Shown piece by piece: positions 1-5,858 of a stretch of 5,858 bases of DNA. The stretch lies in the NCBI GenBank assembly GCA_031256575.1, contig JAIRQI010000177.1:1-5858 (forward strand). Direction: 5' to 3'. The notes below the pieces were generated by a model, which worked only from the letters and a program-made list of their open reading frames with translations, was not told where the DNA came from and searched no databases. This stretch comes from Coriobacteriales bacterium. Lineage in GTDB: Bacteria > Actinomycetota > Coriobacteriia > Coriobacteriales > UBA8131. The stretch's first letter is position 1, and each line of letters opens with the position of its first letter. The position numbers and the translations under genes are program-made.

Positions 1-425
1 GCCATGGCTATGATGATTAAGAGCTTGGCAAACTCACCGGGCTGGATTTGTTGCCCGAAGATATTAATCCAGTTGCGGGCACCATTGACCTCGACCCCGA
101 GACCAGGTATCAGAGGCGAGATGGCTAAGAGGATGGCCAGGATGTAGATGGGTATGGTCAAACGAGCCAACAGTTGATAGTCGAATGCCCAGAACAGCAG
201 CATAGCTAAGCAACCCAACCCGACCCCCATAAACTGGCGGGAGAAAGAATAGTCGGGATTACCGTACGAGGCGCTATAGACTACTACCAGGCCCAAGCTG
301 ACCAGGCCGGCAACCACTAACAGCAAAAGCCAGTTGACACTGAAAAAGACCTTCTTCAGCAAGGACGGTTGTCGCGACTTGATGCGCTGGTTAACGGGGT
401 TTTTTGTGAGAGAGATACTGGGCAT
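1..425 (-). CDS. rodA: RodA, SEDS peptidoglycan glycosyltransferase (N-terminal 141 codons, cut by window edge)
   Basis: I translated the minus strand from ATG at 425-423; the frame stays open to the left edge. The product starts with a basic cytoplasmic segment (residues 1-25). Membrane helices follow at about 26-50 (rich in L, V and G, ending VVVYSAS), 64-81 and 89-104. Next comes the family hallmark: NGARNWINI at about 114-122 and QPGEFAK at 128-134, matching the SEDS pattern N-GA-RWI...QPSE-AK with Gly in place of the usual Ser. RodA polymerises lipid II into glycan strands during elongation, partnered with the PBP2 encoded just upstream. The catalytic Asp loop and later helices lie outside the window. 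The ATG directly abuts the pbp2 TAG stop with no clear Shine-Dalgarno, so translation is probably coupled to pbp2. FtsW or SpoVE are the alternatives, but the mre-pbp2 context favours RodA. Confidence 0.93.
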   Translation of the reverse strand, partial: MPSISLTKNPVNQRIKSRQPSLLKKVFFSVNWLLLLVVAGLVSLGLVVVYSASYGNPDYSFSRQFMGVGLGCLAMLLFWAFDYQLLARLTIPIYILAILLAISPLIPGLGVEVNGARNWINIFGQQIQPGEFAKLLIIIAM

Positions 426-2510
426 CTAACGCTCGCTTGTTCCGTTGCCAGCCTGCACTGGCCCGATATCCACGCCATAGATGGCAGCCAGGGTCTGCTG
501 TACTGCTGGCATCGCGACGCTGTCTCCCGACCCGGCTTGCTCGACTAAACAAGCCACGCAGTATTGCGGATTCTCAGCCGGGGCATAGGCCACAAACCAC
601 GAACAGTGTTCTTTGGCAGCGGCAATCTCGCCGGTTCCGGTCTTGCCATAGACAGTGACCGGCAATTGCCTAAAAGGCCCACCGTTGCGCTCGATAACCC
701 GCCTCAGTCCCACTTCCAGGCGCCCGATATTATACAAATCGATTTCCGGCTGTACATCGCTCTCCCGCACCTGGTAGCTGACCAGGGTACGGCCTTGCGT
801 ATCCAAGACCCGGTGGAATATATGTGGTTTGAGCATCTTGCGACGGGCGATGCCGGCATAACCGTTGCAAATCTGCAAGGGAGTGACAAGTAAATCACCC
901 TGGCCGATGACCATATTGGTCATGTCACCCGGGTACCAATCGTAAAGCTCAGGGGTATCGACAAAAATCTCTTTCTTCCAGGCTGCATCAGGAACCCGTC
1001 CAGATGATTCAGCAAATCCATCCAAGCCGGTCGCTGAGCCAAAACCCCAGGTTCTCAGGTACTCCTGCAACTCGTTGGGCCGCTCGAGGTTTTCTCCAGG
1101 CAACATCGCCCAGCGTTGGTAGAAGGCTACAGCCAGGTTGTAGAAGAAGTAGTCGCAGGACTGGTTAACCGCTTCCTCAAAATTGACCTCGCCATGACCA
1201 TAGGGATAAATCCAACAACGCTGTCCCCACTCGCTGCCGTACTCATCCCAAAAGCCTGTGCAATAGGCTTCGGTCATATCGTTGATTAGGCCATGGTGCA
1301 GCCCAGCCAGCGAGGTGAAGGCCTTGAATGTCGAAGCCGCCGGGTAGCGGCCGGTGGTCACCCGGTTGATTAAGGGGTAGTCGGCTTCCTCGCTGTTCAA
1401 CATGTCCCAGAGGTCTTGGGAGATGCCCTGGGTGAAAGGTTCCGGGTTGAAGGTCGGATAAGACGACATAGCCAAGATGCCGCCATCGTTGATGTCCATC
1501 GCCACCAAGGCGCCGGCATTGCACCACTGGCGTCCGATGTCGCGGGCTGAAGCGATGACCTGGGCCAGTATTCGGTCAGTGGCCCGCTGCAGGTCGAGGT
1601 CGATAGTCAGGCAGACGTCACCCCCATTGCTGGCTGGAATCTCTTCGACCAGCTCTGTCGGATTGCCATAGACATCGACCTGAAAGGTACGCTGGCCTTT
1701 CTGGCCAATCAGATACTGCTCAAAGGCGTACTCGGCGCCGGATTTGCCGATGTAGTCTCCACCGGTATATACGGAGTCTTCTGGTTCGGCTTGCAGCTCA
1801 TCTTCGGTCACCGGGCCAATATAGCCCAGCAGATGGGCAGCTAAAGTACCAAAGGGATAATAACGGATGGTGCTGGATTCGACTGTGATATCCGTGAATA
1901 GGTGGCGATGGGCCTGAATATAGGCTACCGCCCGCATACTGACGTCGGTGGCTAAGACCCGGTTGGCGGTGGCGACTACCCGGTCATCCAGCAGCTTGGC
2001 CCGGATTACCCCTTTGGGTACACCCAAGACCAGTGAGAGGCGGTGTACCAGGTTGCGGTTGTCAGCTACGCTCTTCGGAGCAGTGACAATCATTGTCGCC
2101 CGGTTGCCGACCAGCTCCCGACCCTTGCGGTCAAGTAAACGCCCCCTGATTGCTGGAATCTTCACGGTGGAGCGGCGGTTCTGCTCCGCCATTAATATGT
2201 AGGTGTTGCCTGAGAGCAGCTGTAAAGACCAGAGTCTTGCCAAGAGGCTGCCAAAGACCCCGGCAGCCAGCATCCCAAAGGCATAGAAACGCCAGCGGTT
2301 CTTATCCTGTGCTGGTTCGGTTGGTTGTTCCTTTTCTTTGGGGATGTCAATGTTGGCGCTGCCGGACGGCCCAGCCAGCCGCCCGAAGCTGCGGTGTACG
2401 ATTAACTCTTTCTGGCGCCGATTGCGCAGGTCAAGCCCGATTAACAGAGCCAGCAGCACCACTATGAAAGTGACGACTCCGATGATTAATGATATGACTT
2501 CTGGTCTCAT
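426..2510 (-). CDS. mrdA: Penicillin-binding protein 2, class B elongasome DD-transpeptidase, 694 aa
   Basis: This membrane-anchored transpeptidase cross-links new glycan strands outside the membrane. The transpeptidase motifs are all present: S393-T-F-K396 with the acyl-accepting serine, S451-C-D453, and K623-T-G625. Supporting PBP2 signatures are RGRLLDRKG (122-130) opening the pedestal domain, HLLGYIGPV (226-234), GDYIGKSGAE (251-260), and GQGDLLVTPLQ (536-546). The usual signal-anchor helix is at about 74-98. It is preceded by an unusual second hydrophobic helix at 7-28 and a charged 45-residue linker. ATG at 2510 is preferred because no ATG, GTG or TTG falls in frame between the first helix and the start of the second; the next Met (80) lies inside that helix. 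C417, C432 and H439 form a conspicuous cluster between the first two motifs. The gene lies 46 bp after mreD and directly abuts rodA, its expected glycosyltransferase partner. A divisome FtsI is less likely given this context and the PBP2-type GQGDLLVTPLQ motif. Confidence 0.95.
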   Translation of the reverse strand: MRPEVISLIIGVVTFIVVLLALLIGLDLRNRRQKELIVHRSFGRLAGPSGSANIDIPKEKEQPTEPAQDKNRWRFYAFGMLAAGVFGSLLARLWSLQLLSGNTYILMAEQNRRSTVKIPAIRGRLLDRKGRELVGNRATMIVTAPKSVADNRNLVHRLSLVLGVPKGVIRAKLLDDRVVATANRVLATDVSMRAVAYIQAHRHLFTDITVESSTIRYYPFGTLAAHLLGYIGPVTEDELQAEPEDSVYTGGDYIGKSGAEYAFEQYLIGQKGQRTFQVDVYGNPTELVEEIPASNGGDVCLTIDLDLQRATDRILAQVIASARDIGRQWCNAGALVAMDINDGGILAMSSYPTFNPEPFTQGISQDLWDMLNSEEADYPLINRVTTGRYPAASTFKAFTSLAGLHHGLINDMTEAYCTGFWDEYGSEWGQRCWIYPYGHGEVNFEEAVNQSCDYFFYNLAVAFYQRWAMLPGENLERPNELQEYLRTWGFGSATGLDGFAESSGRVPDAAWKKEIFVDTPELYDWYPGDMTNMVIGQGDLLVTPLQICNGYAGIARRKMLKPHIFHRVLDTQGRTLVSYQVRESDVQPEIDLYNIGRLEVGLRRVIERNGGPFRQLPVTVYGKTGTGEIAAAKEHCSWFVAYAPAENPQYCVACLVEQAGSGDSVAMPAVQQTLAAIYGVDIGPVQAGNGTSER

Positions 2511-2556
2511 TGCTCTGCTAAACAGCTTTCGTAACTACCTGGCCCAAGTCTATAAC

Positions 2557-3096
2557 CTAGACGGGTGGTAAGGTCTCTTTCAAGGACTTCTTGGACTTCG
2601 GTTGGCGAATATCGCGGTTGTTCTTTGACCTCAACAGGGGCAGAAAAAACAGGCCTACAACCGAGTCATACAGGCCACCAGGCAGCACCCGGGTCAGTAA
2701 GGAGTGGGTCAAATCACTGTCTACACCAATGATTGACTGTAGCAGGGCAATCACCAGCTCGCCACTGAAGACCATAGCCACCAAGGCGATATAACGGGCC
2801 AAGAGGCTGTCCAGCATCGTTGCCCCGGCCAGCGGATTGATAGAGTAGGCTACCAGACTGTAACTGAATGCCCTTACTCCCAAGGGGCTGCCACTGGCTA
2901 AATCGATTAACACCCCGAGGACAAAAGCGCAGATTGTGGCAGCGCTCTGGGAGACTTGCAGGGCATTGACAATCACAAAGCAGAGGCTGATTTCTACCAC
3001 TACCTCGCTCAAAGCCAGGCTGGGAGCGATTGCCACCTGCAAGATGAAAACCACCACCATGCTGAGTACTGTTGTCCAAAACTGGCGGGCTGGCAT
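2557..3096 (-). CDS. mreD: MreD, integral membrane rod-shape protein, 179 aa
   Basis: This small polytopic membrane protein is part of the MreBCD elongation complex and helps couple MreB filaments and MreC to wall synthesis. Its precise activity is not established in the family. Hydrophobic segments lie at about 7-28, 34-48, 53-67, 73-88, 101-123 and 138-156. The family hallmark is LGVLIDLASGSPLGVRAFSY (60-79), and the last helix carries the typical PGGLYDSVVGLFFLPLL (139-155). A basic cytoplasmic tail (RSKNNRDIRQPKSKK, 156-170) ends the protein. The length is usual for the family. The ATG overlaps the mreC stop by one base (TAATG at 3094-3098), so translation is probably coupled; only a weak purine-rich stretch precedes it. 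I name it with confidence from the central motif and its position between mreC and pbp2. Confidence 0.94.
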   Translation of the reverse strand: MPARQFWTTVLSMVVVFILQVAIAPSLALSEVVVEISLCFVIVNALQVSQSAATICAFVLGVLIDLASGSPLGVRAFSYSLVAYSINPLAGATMLDSLLARYIALVAMVFSGELVIALLQSIIGVDSDLTHSLLTRVLPGGLYDSVVGLFFLPLLRSKNNRDIRQPKSKKSLKETLPPV

Positions 3097-4211
3097 TAGC
3101 TGTTCTCTTTTTGCGTACTGGTGCTGAGGAGGGTGTAGTTGTTGCTGGGAGGGATGGCTCTGCTGCTCGGTTGGCCGCTGCCCCTGCTGCTGTAAGATTG
3201 GCTACCGTTGCTGCTGCTCGGTTGGCTGCTGCTGCTGTTCGGTTGGCTGCCACTGCTGTTCGGTTGGCTGCTACTGCTGTTCGGTAGGCTGCTGCTGGGC
3301 TCGCCACCGCCCCCGCTGCCGCTCGGCTCGCCACCACCACCGTTGTCTGGTGTACTGTCGTCTGCTGGTCGAATCTCTGACTCGTCGCCAATAATCACCA
3401 AAACCACCTCATAAAATGCTGAGCGGTCCAAAGGCTTGATGACGATTGACTGCTCGACATCGGAGGGTAGAAAGCTGACGCTTTGCACAGTGCCAACCGG
3501 AATACCTTTTGGATAAACCCCTCCGGCTCCGGAAGTGACGATTGTCGCTCCGGGTTGGACGTCGACATCCAGACCAATAAAGCGCAGGTAGAGGGTGCCA
3601 TCCGGCGAGCCATACATGATACCTTCAGCCCGGCTGCCCTGGATAAAAACCGCTACCCCGCTGTTCTGGTCAGTAATCAGGCGAACCACTGCACTGCTTG
3701 GGCCAGCACTTTCTACCTGGCCTATCAAACCGTTGGCGCTCATCACCGGCATGCCGACCCGAACACCAGCATTGGTGCCTTTGTTGATGGTGATTGTCCG
3801 ATTCCAGGAGTCTGGGCTACGGCTGATAACCCGGGCTCCCACAGATTCCAAACCGTAAGCGTCACGAATCTCTAGCAACTGATAGAGCAACTGGGTCTCA
3901 GACTCGTTTTCCTGCAAGCGGATTATCTCAGAACGCAGACGCTCGTTTTCATCCCGTAAGGCTTCAATCTCGGAGTTGGATAGCCCGTTGTTGTCGACCA
4001 TCCGACCTAAAGAACGTAAGGGAGAGGTCAATGAATAACCGGCAGACTGCAAAGGTGCTGTGATAATGGTTGTTGCATCATGTATCTGATGCAATACACC
4101 ACCTTCACCTTCGCGCACCCAGACGGTCATCGATATCACCGAGAGTAGCAGCCCGACTATCAGGACCACGGTGGCGCTCAAGCGCCGGCTGTTTTGATTA
4201 GGGAGCGCCAT
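3096..4211 (-). CDS. mreC: MreC, rod-shape scaffold protein with repeat-built C-terminal tail, 371 aa
   Basis: MreC is a single-pass protein whose extracytoplasmic beta-domain binds PBP2 and helps activate RodA-PBP2. Here a short basic N-terminus is followed by a membrane helix at about 12-31 and a coiled coil at about 77-115 (EIEALRDENERLRSEIIRLQ). The two-lobed beta core spans about 120-276 and includes NKGTNAGVRVGMPVMSANGL (143-162) and the phrase VTSGAGGVYPKGIPVGTV (225-242), a strong MreC signature. From about residue 282 the protein becomes a roughly 90-residue low-complexity tail of Gly, Ser, Asn, Gln and Pro, encoded by tandem repeats (annotated separately) and ending QKENS. Typical MreC proteins of about 270-300 residues end soon after the core, so the tail is an extension. 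ATG at 4211 has a Shine-Dalgarno-like AAGGGTG 4 bases upstream and lies 14 bp after mreB. Confidence 0.96.
   Translation of the reverse strand: MALPNQNSRRLSATVVLIVGLLLSVISMTVWVREGEGGVLHQIHDATTIITAPLQSAGYSLTSPLRSLGRMVDNNGLSNSEIEALRDENERLRSEIIRLQENESETQLLYQLLEIRDAYGLESVGARVISRSPDSWNRTITINKGTNAGVRVGMPVMSANGLIGQVESAGPSSAVVRLITDQNSGVAVFIQGSRAEGIMYGSPDGTLYLRFIGLDVDVQPGATIVTSGAGGVYPKGIPVGTVQSVSFLPSDVEQSIVIKPLDRSAFYEVVLVIIGDESEIRPADDSTPDNGGGGEPSGSGGGGEPSSSLPNSSSSQPNSSGSQPNSSSSQPSSSNGSQSYSSRGSGQPSSRAIPPSNNYTLLSTSTQKENS
3195..3296 (-). repeat. Imperfect 21-bp tandem repeats encoding the MreC tail heptads
   Basis: Codons 306-339 of mreC encode successive variants of a seven-residue unit: SSSLPN (one residue short), SSSSQPN, SSGSQPN, SSSSQPS, then a decayed copy SSNGSQS. 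At DNA level the 21-base unit is visible on the plus strand as recurring CTGTTCGGTTGGCTGC with small changes. Units are multiples of three, so copy-number change would lengthen or shorten the tail without a frameshift. Confidence 0.85.
3288..3341 (-). repeat. Two 27-bp direct repeats encoding GGGGEPS(G/S)S in MreC
   Basis: Codons 291-299 and 300-308 of mreC encode GGGGEPSGS and GGGGEPSSS back to back. The two 27-base units (3315-3341 and 3288-3314) share the core GGCTCGCCACC on the plus strand and differ at a few, mostly synonymous, positions. They sit just before the heptad repeats and overlap them by three codons. They look like a flexible linker between the MreC beta-domain and the Ser-rich tail. 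Confidence 0.85.
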
Positions 4212-4215
4212 GCAG

Positions 4216-4222
4216 CACCCTT
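4216..4222 (-). promoter_or_regulatory. Ribosome binding site of mreC
   Basis: The minus strand reads AAGGGTG four bases before the mreC ATG, inside the 14-bp mreB-mreC gap. It is the clearest Shine-Dalgarno-like site in the operon and supports the start at 4211. Confidence 0.6.
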
Positions 4223-4225
4223 AGA

Positions 4226-5272
4226 CTAACGTTGGGTGTAGGAACGCTGTAGAGCCTGAGGGTTCTCTAGTGCCCGCACACAACCAACCACAACATTGGT
4301 GAAAGCGGTGTCGGAGGCATAGACTGGAACCTCGAGTTCGTTGGTCAGGTAGGTATCCAGCATCTTCAACATGCCACCGCCGCCGGTAAGAAGTACACCA
4401 TTACGGATGATGTCACCTGCCAGATCAGGGTCGGTTTCTAGGAATGTCTCTTTGATAGCAATCAAGATATCCTGCAGGGGTCCACGCAGACCCTCCCGCA
4501 CGTCCTCGGATTGAATTACTTCGCTACGCGGCAGGTTGGTTGACAGGTCGCGGCCAGAGATTTCCATATCCAGCTCGCCGGTAGAGATAGGCATGGCACT
4601 GCCAATGGCAATCTTGATATCCTCAGCGGTACGGACCCCGATATTCAACCCATAGACCTCACGGATATGGCGGGCTACCGCCTCGTCAAACTCGTTACCG
4701 GCCACCCGAATGGAGTTAGAGGTGACAATTCCTCCTAGTGAGATTACAGCAATCTCGGTGGTACCTCCACCGATATCCACAACCATCGACCCGGTGGGTT
4801 CTTCTACCGGCAGCCCGGCCCCGATAGCAGCGGCCATCGGCTCCTCGATTAAGAAAGCCTGGCGGGCACCGGCTTGGATGGTGGCTTCAAAGACCGCGCG
4901 TTTCTCCACAGAGGTCACTCCGCAGGGAATACAGATGACGATACGAGGCTTAGGTTGCCAAAAACGGGTGCGGGGACTGGCCTTTTGGATGAAATATGAG
5001 AGCATCGCCTCAGTGACATCGTAGTCGGCGATTACTCCGTCCGAAAGCGGCTTCTCGACGGAGATGTTGCCGGGGTTGCGGCCAATCATCTCGCGCGCCT
5101 CGGTGCCTACCGAGAGCACCCGGTTGGCCTCGGTATCGATGGCCACCACCGATGGTTCATTGAGCACGATGCCTTCTCCGGGGATGGCGACCAGGGTATT
5201 GGCGGTACCCAAATCGATAGCCATGTCCGAACCCCATTGATTAAACAAACTGTCAAAAATCGACATCGACAT
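4226..5272 (-). CDS. mreB: MreB, actin-like rod-shape cytoskeletal protein, 348 aa
   Basis: MreB is an actin/Hsp70-fold ATPase that forms short antiparallel filaments on the inner membrane face and orients the elongation machinery. Visible motifs are phosphate-1 loop DLGTANT (20-26), GIVLNEPSVVAI (34-45), IPCGVTSVEKRA (115-126), LIEEPMAAAIGAGLP (141-155), phosphate-2 loop DIGGGTTEIAVIS (166-178), GNEFDEAV (192-199) and adenosine loop LTGGGGML (295-302). The N-terminus SIFDSLFNQW (4-13) alternates hydrophobic and polar residues and could be an amphipathic membrane-binding helix, as in some other MreBs. Length is normal. The GRDLSTNLP loop (240-248) and the C-terminal DTAFTNVVVGCVRALEN (321-337) differ from the common RDL-TGLP and DPL-CVA-G forms. 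Two in-frame ATGs exist (5272 and 5266). A weak AGAAAG at 5274-5279 is better spaced for the second, which would remove only two residues. It is the first gene after the promoter-bearing spacer. Confidence 0.97.
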   Translation of the reverse strand: MSMSIFDSLFNQWGSDMAIDLGTANTLVAIPGEGIVLNEPSVVAIDTEANRVLSVGTEAREMIGRNPGNISVEKPLSDGVIADYDVTEAMLSYFIQKASPRTRFWQPKPRIVICIPCGVTSVEKRAVFEATIQAGARQAFLIEEPMAAAIGAGLPVEEPTGSMVVDIGGGTTEIAVISLGGIVTSNSIRVAGNEFDEAVARHIREVYGLNIGVRTAEDIKIAIGSAMPISTGELDMEISGRDLSTNLPRSEVIQSEDVREGLRGPLQDILIAIKETFLETDPDLAGDIIRNGVLLTGGGGMLKMLDTYLTNELEVPVYASDTAFTNVVVGCVRALENPQALQRSYTQR

Positions 5273-5326
5273 TCTTTCTATTTTGATTTGAGCAATTCAA
5301 AGCTTTTATAGATACGCCCCTCCACT

Positions 5327-5341
5327 GTCGGTATATCCGAC
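5327..5341. promoter_or_regulatory. Perfect inverted repeat GTCGG-N5-CCGAC, operator-like
   Basis: The plus strand reads GTCGG, TATAT, CCGAC: 5-bp perfect arms around a 5-bp A/T spacer. It lies immediately downstream of the mreB -10 candidate, so it would cover about -4 to +11 relative to the predicted start near 5337. Such a place suits a repressor dimer site, or a small 5'-end stem in the RNA. Short inverted repeats occur by chance, so the role is inferred from position only. Confidence 0.35.
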
Positions 5342-5343
5342 TA

Positions 5344-5352
5344 ATTGTAGCA
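5344..5352 (-). promoter_or_regulatory. mreB: Candidate extended -10 promoter for the mreBCD-pbp2-rodA operon
   Basis: The minus strand reads TGCTACAAT, which fits the extended -10 pattern TGnTAnAAT with five of six hexamer matches to TATAAT. At 17-bp spacing the -35 position (5367-5372) is ATAGCA, a poor match to TTGACA, as is common for extended -10 promoters. The transcription start would fall near 5337, giving a leader of about 65 nt before mreB. No experimental evidence is available here. Confidence 0.4.
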
Positions 5353-5456
5353 TATGCGCTCTTACCTGCTATATCGGTGTTACTTATTAGCAATCTGTTG
5401 GTGTATGGGCAGACCTAATGTCAATGTCTTGTAATGTGGAGAAGTACGCGTCTTCT

Positions 5457-5515
5457 GCATTCATTGCTTGCTCGTTATGCTTGTCGCAAACTCGGAGCAT
5501 CCACTGCGCTCGTTA
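5457..5515. repeat. Imperfect direct repeat pair just downstream of ndk
   Basis: Two copies lie 40 bp apart: 5457-5477 (21 bp) and 5497-5515 (19 bp). On the plus strand both read GCAT(T/C)CA(T/C)TGC followed by GCTCGTTA; the first copy has two extra T's. That is 17 of 19 aligned bases identical. The second copy ends one base before the ndk stop region. The pair could belong to a dispersed intergenic repeat family or could be a local duplication. Confidence 0.6.
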
Positions 5516-5516
5516 C

Positions 5517-5858
5517 TCACTCGCCGAAGAAAATAGCTATCTCGCGGGTGGCGGATTCGGGTGAATCCGAACCGTGGATGACATTGGCATCCATGACCAG
5601 ACCAAAGTCTCCCCGGATGGTGCCGGGAGCTGCTTCTAGCGGATTGGTAGCACCCATCAACTTGCGGCAGATGCACACCGCATCGGGGCCAGAGACGATC
5701 ATCTTAACCACCGGCCCAGAGGTGATGTAGTCAATCAAACCGCCATAAAACGGCTTGCCTTGGTGTTCTTGGTAATTTGCCTGCGCTTGCTCAAGACTGA
5801 CCTGAGTCAACTCCAAACGCTCGATTGTCAAACCGACACGCTCCAGTCGGGTGATGAT
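5517..5858 (-). CDS. ndk: Nucleoside diphosphate kinase (C-terminal 114 codons, N-terminus cut by window edge)
   Basis: Ndk moves the terminal phosphate from ATP to other nucleoside diphosphates through a phosphohistidine, balancing NTP and dNTP pools in the cytoplasm. The frame is open to the right edge. The visible part begins IITRLERVGLTIERLE, matching the region after the missing KPD-containing N-terminus, so about 20 residues are lost. Family motifs are HQGKPFYGGLIDYITSGPV, the nucleotide-binding RKLMGATNP and PGTIRGDF, and NVIHGSDSPESA with the catalytic His encoded at 5574-5576. The TTG at 5829-5831 is an internal Leu codon, not the start. The protein ends FFGE, within the normal range. 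It points the same way as mreB, 244 bp upstream of it. I see no convincing intrinsic terminator between them, so some read-through into mreB is possible. Confidence 0.97.
   Translation of the reverse strand: MITRLERVGLTIERLELTQVSLEQAQANYQEHQGKPFYGGLIDYITSGPVVKMIVSGPDAVCICRKLMGATNPLEAAPGTIRGDFGLVMDANVIHGSDSPESATREIAIFFGE

Noticed and set aside
3195..3296. Regular repeats as a possible CRISPR array.
   Set aside because: Units are contiguous 21-mers with no unique spacers, and lie in frame within mreC.
2714..3391. A 225-codon minus-strand open frame, rich in Ala, Asn, Arg and Thr, spanning the mreC-mreD junction.
   Set aside because: It runs in another frame across the GCT-rich mreC repeats and the start of mreD. 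The Ala/Asn-rich part is the repeat read out of frame, and both mreC and mreD are strongly supported by family motifs.
3208..3414. Plus-strand open frame encoding a Leu/Gly/Trp-rich, membrane-like repeat protein.
   Set aside because: It is the complement of the MreC tail repeats; the hydrophobic look comes from antisense reading of Ser and Asn codons, with no family match or ribosome site.
3483..3875. Plus-strand open frame of 130 codons opposite mreC.
   Set aside because: It lies wholly antisense to the conserved MreC beta-domain and shows no recognisable domain or start signal.
5419..5424. Perfect TTGACA on the minus strand as a -35 box for mreB.
   Set aside because: No -10-like hexamer occurs at 16-18 bp spacing; the sequences there are ACCAAC, CCAACA and CAACAG.
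5440..5456. Inverted repeat AGAAG-N7-CTTCT containing ACGCGT as an ndk terminator.
   Set aside because: The stem is only 5 bp, A/T-rich at its base, and no U-run follows on the minus strand.
5829..5831. TTG as a possible start codon for ndk.
   Set aside because: The frame continues to the window edge with residues (IITRLERVG) that match the normal Ndk sequence, so this codon is an internal Leu.

Overview
The window holds one co-directional gene block, read entirely on the minus strand (right to left): ndk (5' part cut by the right edge), mreB, mreC, mreD, the class B penicillin-binding protein gene mrdA/pbp2, and rodA (3' part cut by the left edge). This is the core elongation (elongasome) locus that builds the lateral cell wall of rod-shaped bacteria, preceded by a housekeeping nucleoside diphosphate kinase gene. 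I saw no RNA gene, mobile element, CRISPR array or phage gene.

Organism: a bacterium of middling G+C, by eye near half. The order ndk-mreB-mreC-mreD-pbp2-rodA is, from memory, that of the Streptomyces locus. The PBP2 active-site context (YPAASTFK) and a Cys-rich stretch before SCDYFFY remind me of Coriobacteriia-type actinobacteria. I therefore lean to a non-Streptomyces actinobacterial lineage, with moderate confidence; no 16S or other decisive marker is present.

Layout: 5517-5858 is ndk without its first ~20 codons. The 244 bp at 5273-5516 is the only sizeable non-coding stretch. It contains an imperfect direct repeat just after ndk, an extended -10 promoter candidate for mreB, and a perfect GTCGG-N5-CCGAC inverted repeat over the predicted transcription start. 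From mreB on the genes are tightly packed: 14 bp to mreC, a 1-base TAATG overlap to mreD, 46 bp to pbp2, then TAG directly followed by ATG for rodA. This suggests one polycistronic, translationally coupled transcript.

How the genes work together: MreB forms membrane-bound filaments that orient synthesis. MreC and MreD link the filaments to the envelope enzymes. RodA (SEDS glycosyltransferase) polymerises lipid II into glycan strands and PBP2 cross-links them.

The system is well known and I found no undescribed machinery. The points worth a second look are local: an extra N-terminal membrane helix in PBP2, a repeat-built Ser/Asn/Gly/Gln tail on MreC, a Cys/His cluster in the PBP2 transpeptidase domain, divergent MreB motifs, and the possible operator and repeats upstream of mreB.
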